From: a virus
Strand: one strand, 5' to 3'
IMG/VR virus record: IMGVR_UViG_3300031974_003462
Span: 1 to 23,662 of that record
Length of the DNA: 23,662 nucleotides
Shown here: positions 9,018 through 16,786 of the stretch, one piece after another
Position numbering within the stretch: the first letter of the stretch is position 1
How the letters are laid out: every line of letters begins with the position of its first letter
Notes under the pieces: model-generated
The model's database searches: none
What the model saw: the letters and a program-made list of their open reading frames with translations, nothing else
Told to the model about the DNA's origin: nothing
Program-made: the position numbers and the translations under genes

Positions 9018-12000
9018 TATCGTGCTAATAACCCTCCTGGTCGTTTTTGTATTTCAATTTCTCTTATTACTACGTTTGAAATTTGTTTACCAAATGCTTT
9101 TGTTTCTTCTGCATCTGAATCTGTTGAAACAGTTCCATCTGTGCTTATGTTTACTGTAACATTGTTTACTCCGCTACCTGCGCCTTTTAGCTCAACTGGA
9201 ATACTTCTACTGTTTCCAAGTGGTACGACTGCTTCTGTTCCGTGAAGTGTTGCTTGATATCCTGAGTCTGGGCCTGTTGCAATACCACCGCTCATATAAG
9301 AACGATATCCTGGAGAAGACATAACTCCTCCTGATCTACCCATAGGCCCAGGAGTTGGAAGAGCTGCCATTGCAGTACCAGAACCTGGAAAGAGTGCGTT
9401 CATGATAAACATTCTTATTGCCATTTTTGTAAGATCAGCAATTACAGATTTTGCAAGTTCACTAAAAGCTTCTTTCATAGTTTTTGTTCCATCTACTACT
9501 GAGACAATTGCATTTGCAACTCCATCGGACATAGCAGTTCCTATTCTATCCATTCCTGCTGCTATAAAATCTAAATTCATTTTTGCTTGTTGAAAGATTG
9601 TTTCTTGATCTATTAGAGCTTGTTTTGCTGCTTCTCTTTCTTGATCTGTATACACCTTTTTCTCACCAAACATATTCATCATTTGACTTGCTATAAGATC
9701 AGGATCATTTGCTGCTTTTGCAATTGCAGCTCCTTGCTTTGTAAAACCAAGACCTCCTAATCCAAATCTTGTACCTAGTTCTCCTCTTCCTCGTACTAAT
9801 TGTTCGTCTTGTCCTTCTTTTCTAATTCGTGCTCGATCTTTTAAAATTTGATTTATATTTTCTTCTTTGTCAATTTGAAAACCAAGCATTTTTAAACTTT
9901 CCTCTAAGAAAGTTTTTTGTTCATCACTTAATTTTAATTTTTCTTCGTTTGCTGCTATTAATATGTCATCAAATATAGTTTGTTGATTTTTTAATTTTAA
10001 AATTTGTTGTTCTCTCTTTTGATAGTCTAGTACTTTTTCTGCTACTGCAGTTCTTAAAGACGCATTTTTTTCTAATCCTGCTCTTTCTGCGTCAATTCTT
10101 GCAATTTCTGTATCAAAACTTTTATCTAAAGATTTTTCTATAATTTCTTGTACTCCTAGTGCAGTCTGTCGAGTGGTATTCAGTTTTGCATATTCGTCTC
10201 GCAAATCTTGAAGTTCGTCTTTTGTTAATTGTAAAAGCGCAACATCAGGCATACCAAATATATTCTCAACTCTTCCGGTTTCCATTGCTTGAGTAAAGTA
10301 ATCATCATCAACAACTTTTCCTAGTTCTGTTTCTAATGTTTTCTTTAGAGTCTGTAAAGCTTTTTCATTTTGTTCTAAAAAGAGTTTATTTGTATTTAAA
10401 GCAGTTGAAACTGGGTCTTTTTTAGCATAAGTAGCTAAAAATCCTGTGAGTTGCTGTTGATATTGTTTTTCTGTTTCAGTATATGCTTTTAATTTTCCAT
10501 TTAAATTTACATACTCCTCTCCTAATCGCATTAAATTTTGAATCTGCTGTTTAGTAGGTTTTTCATGTCTATCATAAGCAGCTGCAATTTCAAGTAAAGA
10601 ATCTCTATATTCAGGGTGAGCAAATTTTGCTTGTTCTTTTAGGTTTTTACTAAAGTCTATTAATGAGTTCATACTATCAATTGCAACATTAATTTCTTCA
10701 GCACTCAGTATAAAGCCTTCATATTCTCCAACTCCAAATTTTGCATCACCAATAGTACGTTGAATTAGATTACCTAAAGTTTTAGGAATTTTTTCTCCTT
10801 TCTCTATCAAATCCATGTACTCACCGTTAGCAGCATCTAGTAGCGTCAGTGTTTTTTTATAATCTTCTATATCTCCAAGAATAGTATTTCCTCTTCCAAT
10901 TTGACCTAGCAGATCTTGAGAAGAAATAGAATTTGCAAATTGTGTAAAATATTCAGTTGAAGATATAAGACCTTCGTCTCTTATTTGATTCATCTGTTTT
11001 AAAGAATCTGTTGCATCATCAACTCCTTTTTTAAATTTTTCAGTGTTGTCAATTGCATCTTGTATAGCTTCACTTAAAGGATCAAAATACCTATACGCAC
11101 TTTTTAATAAATCAAGTGCAATTAATCCAAATCCAATATAACTTACATATTTAAAAATTCCTAACATTGCTGAGGAAAATCGTTGACTATTTTGTGTTCT
11201 TCTTTGTAAACTTTGTTGTTCTTTTAATTCGTTTTGTTGTCTTGCTAATTCTTCTTTTGCAAAACGAGTTTCGGTATCAATTGACATTTTACCTTCTGCT
11301 GCTTTTTTATAAATAACTAATTCATCAAGATCAGCTTTATATTTTGCTTTTATATTATCTGGCAATGTACCAACAAATCCTTTTCCTTTTTGAGCAGCTG
11401 ATCTATACGCTGTTAAAGATGCTAAATTTTTATCTTGAAATTGAGAACCATATCTTGCTGCAAATTTTGACTGTAAACTTGTAGCTTTTCCTTTTATTTG
11501 GTCTTCTGGCATGCCTTGTAAAGCGGCAGCAGCTTTTAATACAGACATGTCTCGATTTAACTCTGCTATTCTACCTTTTATTTTACCACTTGCTTCAATT
11601 GCTGACGCTTCGATTGCTCCAAAGTTTGGTAAAAAACTTCGAAGAACACTACCTGCAAATAGTCCAAAAGCTGCAATTAGTGCAGTAATATTATTTGTAA
11701 ATAGTGGTAAAACAGTTTGTGCTAAGTTTCCTACTAGAACTTTTATATCATCTAACACATCATTGAAAGCTTGTCCAAATTGATTTACGGCAAAAGCTGT
11801 TGGATCCATAATTTTCATTATACCACCAAACTTTTTCTCTGCTTGCTCTAAAACTTCATTTGTAACAGCTTGAGTTCTTTGGAATGGTGTTAAGGTTTCT
11901 TTTGATACTCCCAGTGCGTCTGCATATTTACGAAGTGCAGGGTCAAGTCTTAGTATAATACCAAGTTCGTCAAGTAATTCTGGTTCAGCTTTTGTAACAC

Positions 12001-12547
12001 CTCGAACAAGACGATTAAAAGAGTCTGTAACATCTCTACCTAAAATAAGAGAAGCATTTGCTGCTGCTGTTCCTAATTCAGTTAATTGTGAAGCATTTAA
12101 TCCAGAAGCAATACCAATTGCTGCAGCTTGAGAAGCTTCTGAGTAACTAATTTGAGCAAAAGTTGCCTCACGAATACTTCCTGCTAAACTTTTGTACATA
12201 ACTCCAGTAGCTGCTCCATATGCGAGCTGACCTTCCATTAAATTTTTAAAGTTGCCTGATTCAGTTAAAAATCTATAAGCTGCGGATACTGCAAAAACCT
12301 GTGCGGCTAAAGTTGCATAAATAGGAACAAGCCCGCCTTCAATTGTTTGAGCTTGTTTTGCAAATGCTTTTGATGAATTTGAAGTTTGATTCGATAAAGA
12401 TTTAAGTCGTCTATCTGATTCTTGAACATTCTTTGCTACCGAACCAACGTCTTTACCGGCTTGTTTTGCATTTTTACCAAGTTGTTTTAAAGAACCTTTA
12501 TCGGTTACTTTAATCTCAACTGAACCGCCTTTTACATTTTTTGCCAT
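9017..12547 (-). CDS. Tail tape measure protein
   Basis: 1176 residues, a long mostly helical protein directly after the tail chaperones and before the gpM-like gene, the conserved tape-measure position. The N-terminus is Lys-rich (MAKNVKGGSVEIKV). A conserved Ala-rich block follows (about 100-240, including GLNASQLTELGTAAANAS). Two hydrophobic segments that could cross a membrane lie at about 284-305 and 465-485, then long heptad-like Glu/Lys/Gln helices. The C-terminal region has a DGTKTMKEAFSELAKSV-type segment and the ending GGIATGPDSGYQATLHGTEA, seen in many tape measures. It sets tail length and is ejected with DNA. At the usual roughly 0.15 nm per residue, a tail near 170 nm is inferred. 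No lysozyme or peptidase domain was recognised inside it. Confidence 0.93.
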   Translation of the reverse strand: MAKNVKGGSVEIKVTDKGSLKQLGKNAKQAGKDVGSVAKNVQESDRRLKSLSNQTSNSSKAFAKQAQTIEGGLVPIYATLAAQVFAVSAAYRFLTESGNFKNLMEGQLAYGAATGVMYKSLAGSIREATFAQISYSEASQAAAIGIASGLNASQLTELGTAAANASLILGRDVTDSFNRLVRGVTKAEPELLDELGIILRLDPALRKYADALGVSKETLTPFQRTQAVTNEVLEQAEKKFGGIMKIMDPTAFAVNQFGQAFNDVLDDIKVLVGNLAQTVLPLFTNNITALIAAFGLFAGSVLRSFLPNFGAIEASAIEASGKIKGRIAELNRDMSVLKAAAALQGMPEDQIKGKATSLQSKFAARYGSQFQDKNLASLTAYRSAAQKGKGFVGTLPDNIKAKYKADLDELVIYKKAAEGKMSIDTETRFAKEELARQQNELKEQQSLQRRTQNSQRFSSAMLGIFKYVSYIGFGLIALDLLKSAYRYFDPLSEAIQDAIDNTEKFKKGVDDATDSLKQMNQIRDEGLISSTEYFTQFANSISSQDLLGQIGRGNTILGDIEDYKKTLTLLDAANGEYMDLIEKGEKIPKTLGNLIQRTIGDAKFGVGEYEGFILSAEEINVAIDSMNSLIDFSKNLKEQAKFAHPEYRDSLLEIAAAYDRHEKPTKQQIQNLMRLGEEYVNLNGKLKAYTETEKQYQQQLTGFLATYAKKDPVSTALNTNKLFLEQNEKALQTLKKTLETELGKVVDDDYFTQAMETGRVENIFGMPDVALLQLTKDELQDLRDEYAKLNTTRQTALGVQEIIEKSLDKSFDTEIARIDAERAGLEKNASLRTAVAEKVLDYQKREQQILKLKNQQTIFDDILIAANEEKLKLSDEQKTFLEESLKMLGFQIDKEENINQILKDRARIRKEGQDEQLVRGRGELGTRFGLGGLGFTKQGAAIAKAANDPDLIASQMMNMFGEKKVYTDQEREAAKQALIDQETIFQQAKMNLDFIAAGMDRIGTAMSDGVANAIVSVVDGTKTMKEAFSELAKSVIADLTKMAIRMFIMNALFPGSGTAMAALPTPGPMGRSGGVMSSPGYRSYMSGGIATGPDSGYQATLHGTEAVVPLGNSRSIPVELKGAGSGVNNVTVNISTDGTVSTDSDAEETKAFGKQISNVVIREIEIQKRPGGLLAR
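12082..12111. repeat. 30-bp segment shared with the gpJ-like gene (copy 2)
   Basis: Matches 4102-4131 at 28 of 30 bases, with 22 consecutive identities (12090-12111). It encodes ASGLNASQL in the conserved N-terminal block of the tape measure (about residues 147-155), in the same frame as the copy in the gpJ-like gene. No third copy was noticed. Confidence 0.6.
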
Positions 12548-12894
12548 TACTTTCTTTTAATATTAGACGAGGATATTCCACCTGTGTTCGCCTTACTTTG
12601 ACGCATTTTTGCATCTTGCTTTCTTTTTTGTTCTGTATTTATTTGAGTAGAATGTTCGTTTTCTATATGCTTTAAAAACAGTACTACTTCTTTTTTATTT
12701 TCTATTTCATATATTTCTAACAAGGGAAGTAAAGCTGCCCAGTCTTTTCCCATATATGTTCCACTCATTCCTTCAAATCTATCTGGCATGAGTGAGTAAA
12801 TAAAAAATGCCATTTGTACCTCGTGTGGAAAGTCTTCCATTTCGGGAGGCATTTTTTCTGGGTCTGGCTCCTCTCCTAATTGTTCACAGATCAT
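12547..12894 (-). CDS. Tail assembly chaperone extension (gpT-like part), probably made only as a -1 frameshift fusion
   Basis: Read from its own ATG at 12894, this is a 115-residue acidic N-terminal and basic C-terminal helical protein. That ATG has no Shine-Dalgarno sequence, and the same frame stays open upstream to 12978, inside the end of the preceding chaperone gene and across its stop. Shifting from that gene by -1 at the A AAT TTT heptamer adds YEEQVKQILALIKRKYKDSI and six more residues before M115-start, giving a fusion of 140+26+115 = 281 residues. Lambda and many siphoviruses make gpG and gpGT this way; the T part recruits tail tube protein to the tape measure. The gene ends in a TAATG overlap with the tape-measure start, as expected. 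The stand-alone ORF is less likely to be the real product. Confidence 0.8.
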   Translation of the reverse strand: MICEQLGEEPDPEKMPPEMEDFPHEVQMAFFIYSLMPDRFEGMSGTYMGKDWAALLPLLEIYEIENKKEVVLFLKHIENEHSTQINTEQKRKQDAKMRQSKANTGGISSSNIKRK

Positions 12895-12939
12895 TAAATA
12901 TTTATCAATATCTATTGAATCTTTATATTTTCTTTTAAT

Positions 12940-12978
12940 AAGAGCAAGTATTTGTTTTACTTGCTCTTCGTAAAATTT
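12940..12978 (-). promoter_or_regulatory. Programmed -1 ribosomal frameshift signal: slippery heptamer plus hairpin
   Basis: On the coding strand, the last codons of the 144-residue chaperone read GAA AAT TTT ACG. A-AAT-TTT (12978-12972) is an X-XXY-YYZ slippery heptamer in the correct phase. After 3 nt (12971-12969) comes a perfect 11-bp inverted repeat, AAGAGCAAGTA / TACTTGCTCTT (12968-12958 and 12950-12940), around a 7-nt loop. The zero-frame TAA (12959-12957) lies at the top of this hairpin. The -1 frame continues without a stop into the gpT-like part. The 3-nt spacer is shorter than the usual 5-9 nt, but the lowest A-U pairs could open. No U-run follows the stem, so it does not look like a terminator. 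Confidence 0.85.
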
Positions 12979-13391
12979 TCAAGTTCTCCAACTGTTTCAG
13001 TAACCCATTGATCAAAGTCTACTGAATTTTGCATAAGAACTTCTACGTTTTCTTGACTAAAAGGTAGTTCGCCTGCTCTGCTTGATACATCATCTGCTGT
13101 AAGTAGTAATTGAGCAACGTACTCATATTTAAAACCACTCCACCCTTTTATAACGGAAGCTGTGTACTCCGATAAAAACTTCTCGTCATCAAGTTGTTCT
13201 TCAAACCCTCTGGTTTTCTTGTTAAATTTTTGAGAAACACATTTTGCTCTCAACTTAATTAATTCTTCTCTGGAAAGATAGCAAAGATTAACTTTGAATC
13301 CGTCCATTCCTGGATAGTCAAATTCTACTGTTTTACTTGGTGTTAGTAGTGATTTGAGACTAACCGGTTGTGTTTTTACTTCTTCTGTCAT
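12957..13391 (-). CDS. Tail assembly chaperone (gpG-like)
   Basis: 144 residues, with the look of siphovirus tail chaperones: a Leu/Ser-rich start (VSLKSLLTPSKTVEFDYPGM), then a LSREELIKLRAKC helix, a FNKKTRGFEEQLDDEKFL helix and VIKGWSGFKYEYVAQLL. Lambda gpG-type proteins coat the tape measure before tail tube polymerisation and are absent from virions. A good ribosome site (AGGAG, 13396-13400) precedes the ATG, just downstream of a terminator-like hairpin. The last four codons lie beyond a slippery site, so a fraction of ribosomes should produce the 281-residue fusion instead. Placement between tail tube and tape measure supports the call. Confidence 0.9.
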   Translation of the reverse strand: MTEEVKTQPVSLKSLLTPSKTVEFDYPGMDGFKVNLCYLSREELIKLRAKCVSQKFNKKTRGFEEQLDDEKFLSEYTASVIKGWSGFKYEYVAQLLLTADDVSSRAGELPFSQENVEVLMQNSVDFDQWVTETVGELENFTKSK

Positions 13392-13407
13392 TATTTCTCC
13401 TATAAAG

Positions 13408-13427
13408 TGGAGGGCCGAAGCCCTCCA
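13408..13427 (-). terminator. GC-rich hairpin with UUCG loop after the tail tube gene
   Basis: A perfect 8-bp stem, TGGAGGGC / GCCCTCCA, closed by a TTCG tetraloop on the coding strand, 10 nt past the tail tube stop. It stands out sharply in this AT-rich sequence. It is followed by CTTTAT rather than a strong U-run, then by the AGGAG of the chaperone gene. Likely a partial terminator or an mRNA-end stabiliser that lets abundant tail tube message exceed downstream messages. Confidence 0.75.
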
Positions 13428-13437
13428 GTTAATTTAT

Positions 13438-14646
13438 TTATGATAAGTCATTACCTGTGTATGTAACTTTTGCTTCATAATTACCTGCTGTATCATCGCC
13501 TGGATCAATACTTGCTGGTAATGCATGGAAGTTTACATCTAATGAAATAATATCATCAATAGAATGTGTTGGTACTTCTAAATGACAGTTTGGCATATTA
13601 ACAACAACTTTTGGTGAATTTGCTCCACCAATGTTAAATGTTAAATCAAAGTCATTTGTAATAGTTGTTGTACTTTCTATTATATCTTCAAATAACTCTG
13701 CTGATTTATCTGTATCATTGTTCAAGTAGCAAGTAAAGTTACCGCTAATTGATCTTGTACCTGTTACATTACCTAGTGGTTGGTTAACTACACCAAGAGT
13801 TTCTGGTGTAAGGAAAGTAATATTATTTTCCATAGTTATATTACCACCTGTTAAAACTAAGTCATAACTTGAATTAAAATTACCACTACCACCTGTTGTA
13901 GCTGTTAGTGATGTTAATCTATTTCTAATGAAATTACTTGTAGTTGAAGTTCCTTCGGTAATTAAAGCTGTTGGAGTTGGAGCATCAGCACCACTTTCTG
14001 TGATGATTTTACCCATACCACTCCAGTTAATTGTTGCAATTCCATCAATATCAAAATCGATACTTGCTGAATTTACAACACAACCTTCTATCTTATAAGT
14101 AAGATTTGTAGAACTATTTGCACCACCCATCTCAAAGTAAAGATCGAATGTACCTAAAGCTGCTACTTCTGAAGCTGTCCAATTGACCTCCATACTAGAG
14201 TCGTTATTTACTACAGGAACTGTAGCTGTTGCATCTCCATCTAGATCAGGACCTGCCCATACTGAAGCTGTTGAACCTGCACCAAGTGTAAAGCTTGTTG
14301 CTCCTACAAAGTATGCCCATAATGCTTCTTCAACTGCGTGCTGAGGATTTCCAGTGATAGAAGCACTTGGCTCCCATACATCTCCAACTGCAGGTACAGC
14401 ACCAAATGGTCTCATATAAGTTGAGAAACTCCATTCTGCTGGCGCATAAGAATCAGTAAACATTTGTCTACTTCTTCTACTTCTACCGTTGGCATCAGTC
14501 ATTTCATTAAGTGTTATTTCACTTGTATTTGTGGCTTGAGAAAAACTAAATCCATCTAACACTGGAAGCTCCCACATAACTGCAGTTGAGCCAGAAGGTG
14601 TCATAAAGACTTTCGTATCTCGACTAAAATAAAATTGGTCTGCCAT
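13438..14646 (-). CDS. Major tail tube protein, apparently with two tandem related domains
   Basis: 402 residues, between the probable tail terminator and the chaperones, where the tail tube protein normally sits. It starts MADQFYFSRDTKVFMTPSGS. The strong ribosome site (AAGGAG, about 8 nt before the ATG) and following hairpin fit high expression. Two segments 166 residues apart align: FDLYFEMGGANSS (167-179) with FDLTFNIGGANSP (333-345). Each is followed by a Cys at +21 or +22 (C189, C354) and a SI(D/DD)-type strand (SASIDFDIDGIA, about 193; THSIDDIISLD, about 360). This suggests an internal duplication, as in the T5 tail tube protein, whose two-domain subunit forms trimeric rings that mimic hexamers. 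Tail tube identity is based on position, size and beta-rich composition; the duplication is my reading and is less certain. Confidence 0.85.
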   Translation of the reverse strand: MADQFYFSRDTKVFMTPSGSTAVMWELPVLDGFSFSQATNTSEITLNEMTDANGRSRRSRQMFTDSYAPAEWSFSTYMRPFGAVPAVGDVWEPSASITGNPQHAVEEALWAYFVGATSFTLGAGSTASVWAGPDLDGDATATVPVVNNDSSMEVNWTASEVAALGTFDLYFEMGGANSSTNLTYKIEGCVVNSASIDFDIDGIATINWSGMGKIITESGADAPTPTALITEGTSTTSNFIRNRLTSLTATTGGSGNFNSSYDLVLTGGNITMENNITFLTPETLGVVNQPLGNVTGTRSISGNFTCYLNNDTDKSAELFEDIIESTTTITNDFDLTFNIGGANSPKVVVNMPNCHLEVPTHSIDDIISLDVNFHALPASIDPGDDTAGNYEAKVTYTGNDLS

Positions 14647-14657
14647 TATTTTTCTCC

Positions 14658-15113
14658 TTAGTACCTTATCTCTGCGACAATCTCACCGATGCCGAGAGGT
14701 TCTAGTACTCCTTCGTCTGTATCTATGCTCAAAATAGTTGTCTGAGCAGTAGATTGCTTAACATTATTGGAGTCAAAGTACTCTAACGGATCATTATCCT
14801 CAAGTACTGTCTCCACGTCTTCGAGTAATTCTTCTAAACGATAAATTACGTCATCTTCGCTATGCACATAACATCTTATTGTTACTTGCAAGAAGCGAAA
14901 TCTAAAATTTCCACTTGCATATTCACGAGTTTCATTTCCTGCTCCTACGTGAATAGTTGGAAAATCAGATACTTCGTCCCAAAATTTGAGTCGTCTTGCT
15001 ACTTCTGCGACTGCAACTCGAAACGGAGTTTGTCCATTTATTCCTTCTAATTTTTCAGCAAGAGCCTCTACAACTGCTCTTCTTCGTGTTGAGTATGTTC
15101 TTGCTTGTGCCAT
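14658..15113 (-). CDS. Probable tail terminator protein
   Basis: 151 residues. It begins with a basic helix (RTYSTRRRAVVEALAEKL), then beta segments (TIHVGAGNETREYASGNF, RFRFLQVTIRCYVHSE), then an acidic helix (DVIYRLEELLEDVETVLED) and a C-terminal strand (LGIGEIVAEIRY). This helix-strand-helix-strand layout fits small tail-terminator proteins (lambda gpU or HK97 gp10-like completion proteins), which cap the growing tail tube and join it to the head. It sits immediately before the tail tube gene, its usual place. The start overlaps the stop of the 557-residue gene (TAATG), with no clear Shine-Dalgarno, so it is probably coupled. Assignment is by layout and position rather than a diagnostic motif. 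Confidence 0.65.
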   Translation of the reverse strand: MAQARTYSTRRRAVVEALAEKLEGINGQTPFRVAVAEVARRLKFWDEVSDFPTIHVGAGNETREYASGNFRFRFLQVTIRCYVHSEDDVIYRLEELLEDVETVLEDNDPLEYFDSNNVKQSTAQTTILSIDTDEGVLEPLGIGEIVAEIRY

Positions 15114-16786
15114 TAGTATCTTCTAAAATTTAAAAATCTTGATTGTTTTCTTTCAATCATTATATCTCTTATACTTTCTTGTATTAACTTACGCGGGTCT
15201 CTAAATACACTTCCTTGTTCAAATCCTGGTTCAAATGTTTGATAAGGATATTTTTCATAAGTATAATTTACATTTATTCCACCTGCTACTTTTTTATGTT
15301 GAGTTATACTTGTAACTCTAACTCCAGTATTGAATGGACCTGCAAAAGGCCTTGATGGATTTCCTAGCCCTCTATATTGTAATGCAGGCGGTTCCATATT
15401 TCTTTTTAACATTCTTGGTAATGCTCTATTTACAAGTCGCATTAAGTTTCCAAGTGCTACATCACTTGCTGTTGTTTGAGGATCATATTTTCCTGTTGTC
15501 TTTCTTATAGTGTCTTTTTTAGGAGTTTTTGCTTTACTTAAAATAATTGCTTGTGCTAATTTTTTATAAGACTCCTTAAATTCATCACTAGTTTGTGTTT
15601 TAGTACCTTTTTTATTTAATAAAGCTTTATTAGCTTTAAATCGCATATCAGGAGTTCCTGCTTTAGTAAGAGGTCCAAAAATTCCTTTTACTATAGCTTG
15701 TGCACCCCTTTCAGTATTTAACTCTTTCATAGATTTTGAAGTTTTAGCATCTGGATCTCTTAATTCGTCCATAAGTTCTTTTTCTATTTCGTTAAATAAT
15801 TCAGTTAATGCTGGAATATCTCCTTGTTTCATTAACTTTTGTAAATGTGCAGCTCCTATTGTAATTCCAACTTCAAGATTTTTTTCATTTTTTACAATAT
15901 CAGAAATAGTTGTTCCATTTATAGTAAAATATAAATCTAATTTTTCTAAAACTTTATTGAATCCGAGTTCAAAACTTGTTTGATTTAATTTTTGTCCTGC
16001 TACTTTCTCTACTGTTCTTTTAAAATTTGCACTTTGTAAAACTTTTACCATATCAACTGTACGAGCAGTAGTTCCTTCAACATGGTAAGGCCCTTCTAGT
16101 GGAATAGCACCTGAATCTGCATCTACATGAGGTAAATCTCCTCCATGTAACTTTCTAGCTTTACGAGTCATCATTGTCATAGAACTTTTTCCTACACTTC
16201 TACCTGAAGGAAGAGTTACTGATCTCCCTCTACCTCTAGGAGTATTTACAAGATTATAAATCTGAATTAATCCTTCTCTAGAAGCTTCTACTAATAAATC
16301 CTGATTAGGCCCTATTTTTGTTACTTTATCAAAAACTGTAGGTAGTGGCTGTCCTCTTTGATCTGGAGTCATTTGGCTCATAACTCTTGATGATTTTAGA
16401 GGAAAGTTTAATTTTATATAATCTCTTGTAGTTTTTGAGTCAAAATATACAACTTTGCCTTTCTTTTTATGTCTACTAAAAATAAATCCATGGTTTTTAT
16501 AGGCTTTTGCAATATTTCCTTTTGAAAAATATTTGTAAAACATTTGTTCTATTATATTACGATTACGAGCAAGCTCTGTTTTTACTCCATGAAATTCATC
16601 AGCATACTTACCTTCTGTAATTGTATCAGCCATAATATTAAATAGTAATGTTACAATATGTTCTTTAGTATAAGCTACATAATGACCATTTTCATCATTC
16701 TGCATACGATAAAGATCACGAATTTTATCTTTCTTATATTGTATATTTCGTCCTTTTAATATTTTTAAAATATTTTGTACTGCCAT
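15113..16786 (-). CDS. Unrecognised 557-residue basic protein in the head-tail neck region
   Basis: I do not recognise this protein. It occupies the slot between connector and tail terminator where HK97-like phages carry a small head-closure protein, but it is about five times longer. It is Lys/Arg-rich throughout, with no signal peptide or membrane segment. A basic N-terminal helical part (1-150) is followed by a Gly/Arg/Ser stretch (PRGRGRSVTLPSGRSVGKSS, about 184-203). A helical middle (about 245-440) comes next. The C-terminal part looks more beta-rich (GINVNYTYEKYPYQTFEPGF), then an FRDPRKLIQESIRDIM helix. It overlaps both neighbours by one base (TAATG) and has no strong ribosome site, so translation is probably coupled. 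Inference: a virion neck or head-closure component, perhaps a small neck domain fused to extra DNA-binding regions. Confidence 0.85.
   Translation of the reverse strand: MAVQNILKILKGRNIQYKKDKIRDLYRMQNDENGHYVAYTKEHIVTLLFNIMADTITEGKYADEFHGVKTELARNRNIIEQMFYKYFSKGNIAKAYKNHGFIFSRHKKKGKVVYFDSKTTRDYIKLNFPLKSSRVMSQMTPDQRGQPLPTVFDKVTKIGPNQDLLVEASREGLIQIYNLVNTPRGRGRSVTLPSGRSVGKSSMTMMTRKARKLHGGDLPHVDADSGAIPLEGPYHVEGTTARTVDMVKVLQSANFKRTVEKVAGQKLNQTSFELGFNKVLEKLDLYFTINGTTISDIVKNEKNLEVGITIGAAHLQKLMKQGDIPALTELFNEIEKELMDELRDPDAKTSKSMKELNTERGAQAIVKGIFGPLTKAGTPDMRFKANKALLNKKGTKTQTSDEFKESYKKLAQAIILSKAKTPKKDTIRKTTGKYDPQTTASDVALGNLMRLVNRALPRMLKRNMEPPALQYRGLGNPSRPFAGPFNTGVRVTSITQHKKVAGGINVNYTYEKYPYQTFEPGFEQGSVFRDPRKLIQESIRDIMIERKQSRFLNFRRY

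Noticed and set aside
12895-12956. Apparent gap between the two chaperone genes, considered as a frameshift sequencing error
   Set aside because: The -1 frame is open across the gap and the junction carries both slip site and hairpin, as expected for programmed frameshifting in tail chaperones. A single-base error would not create these signals.
12940-12968. Inverted repeat considered as a transcription terminator
   Set aside because: It has no U-run after the stem, lies inside continuous -1 coding sequence, and is positioned directly after a slippery heptamer, so a frameshift stimulator explains it better.
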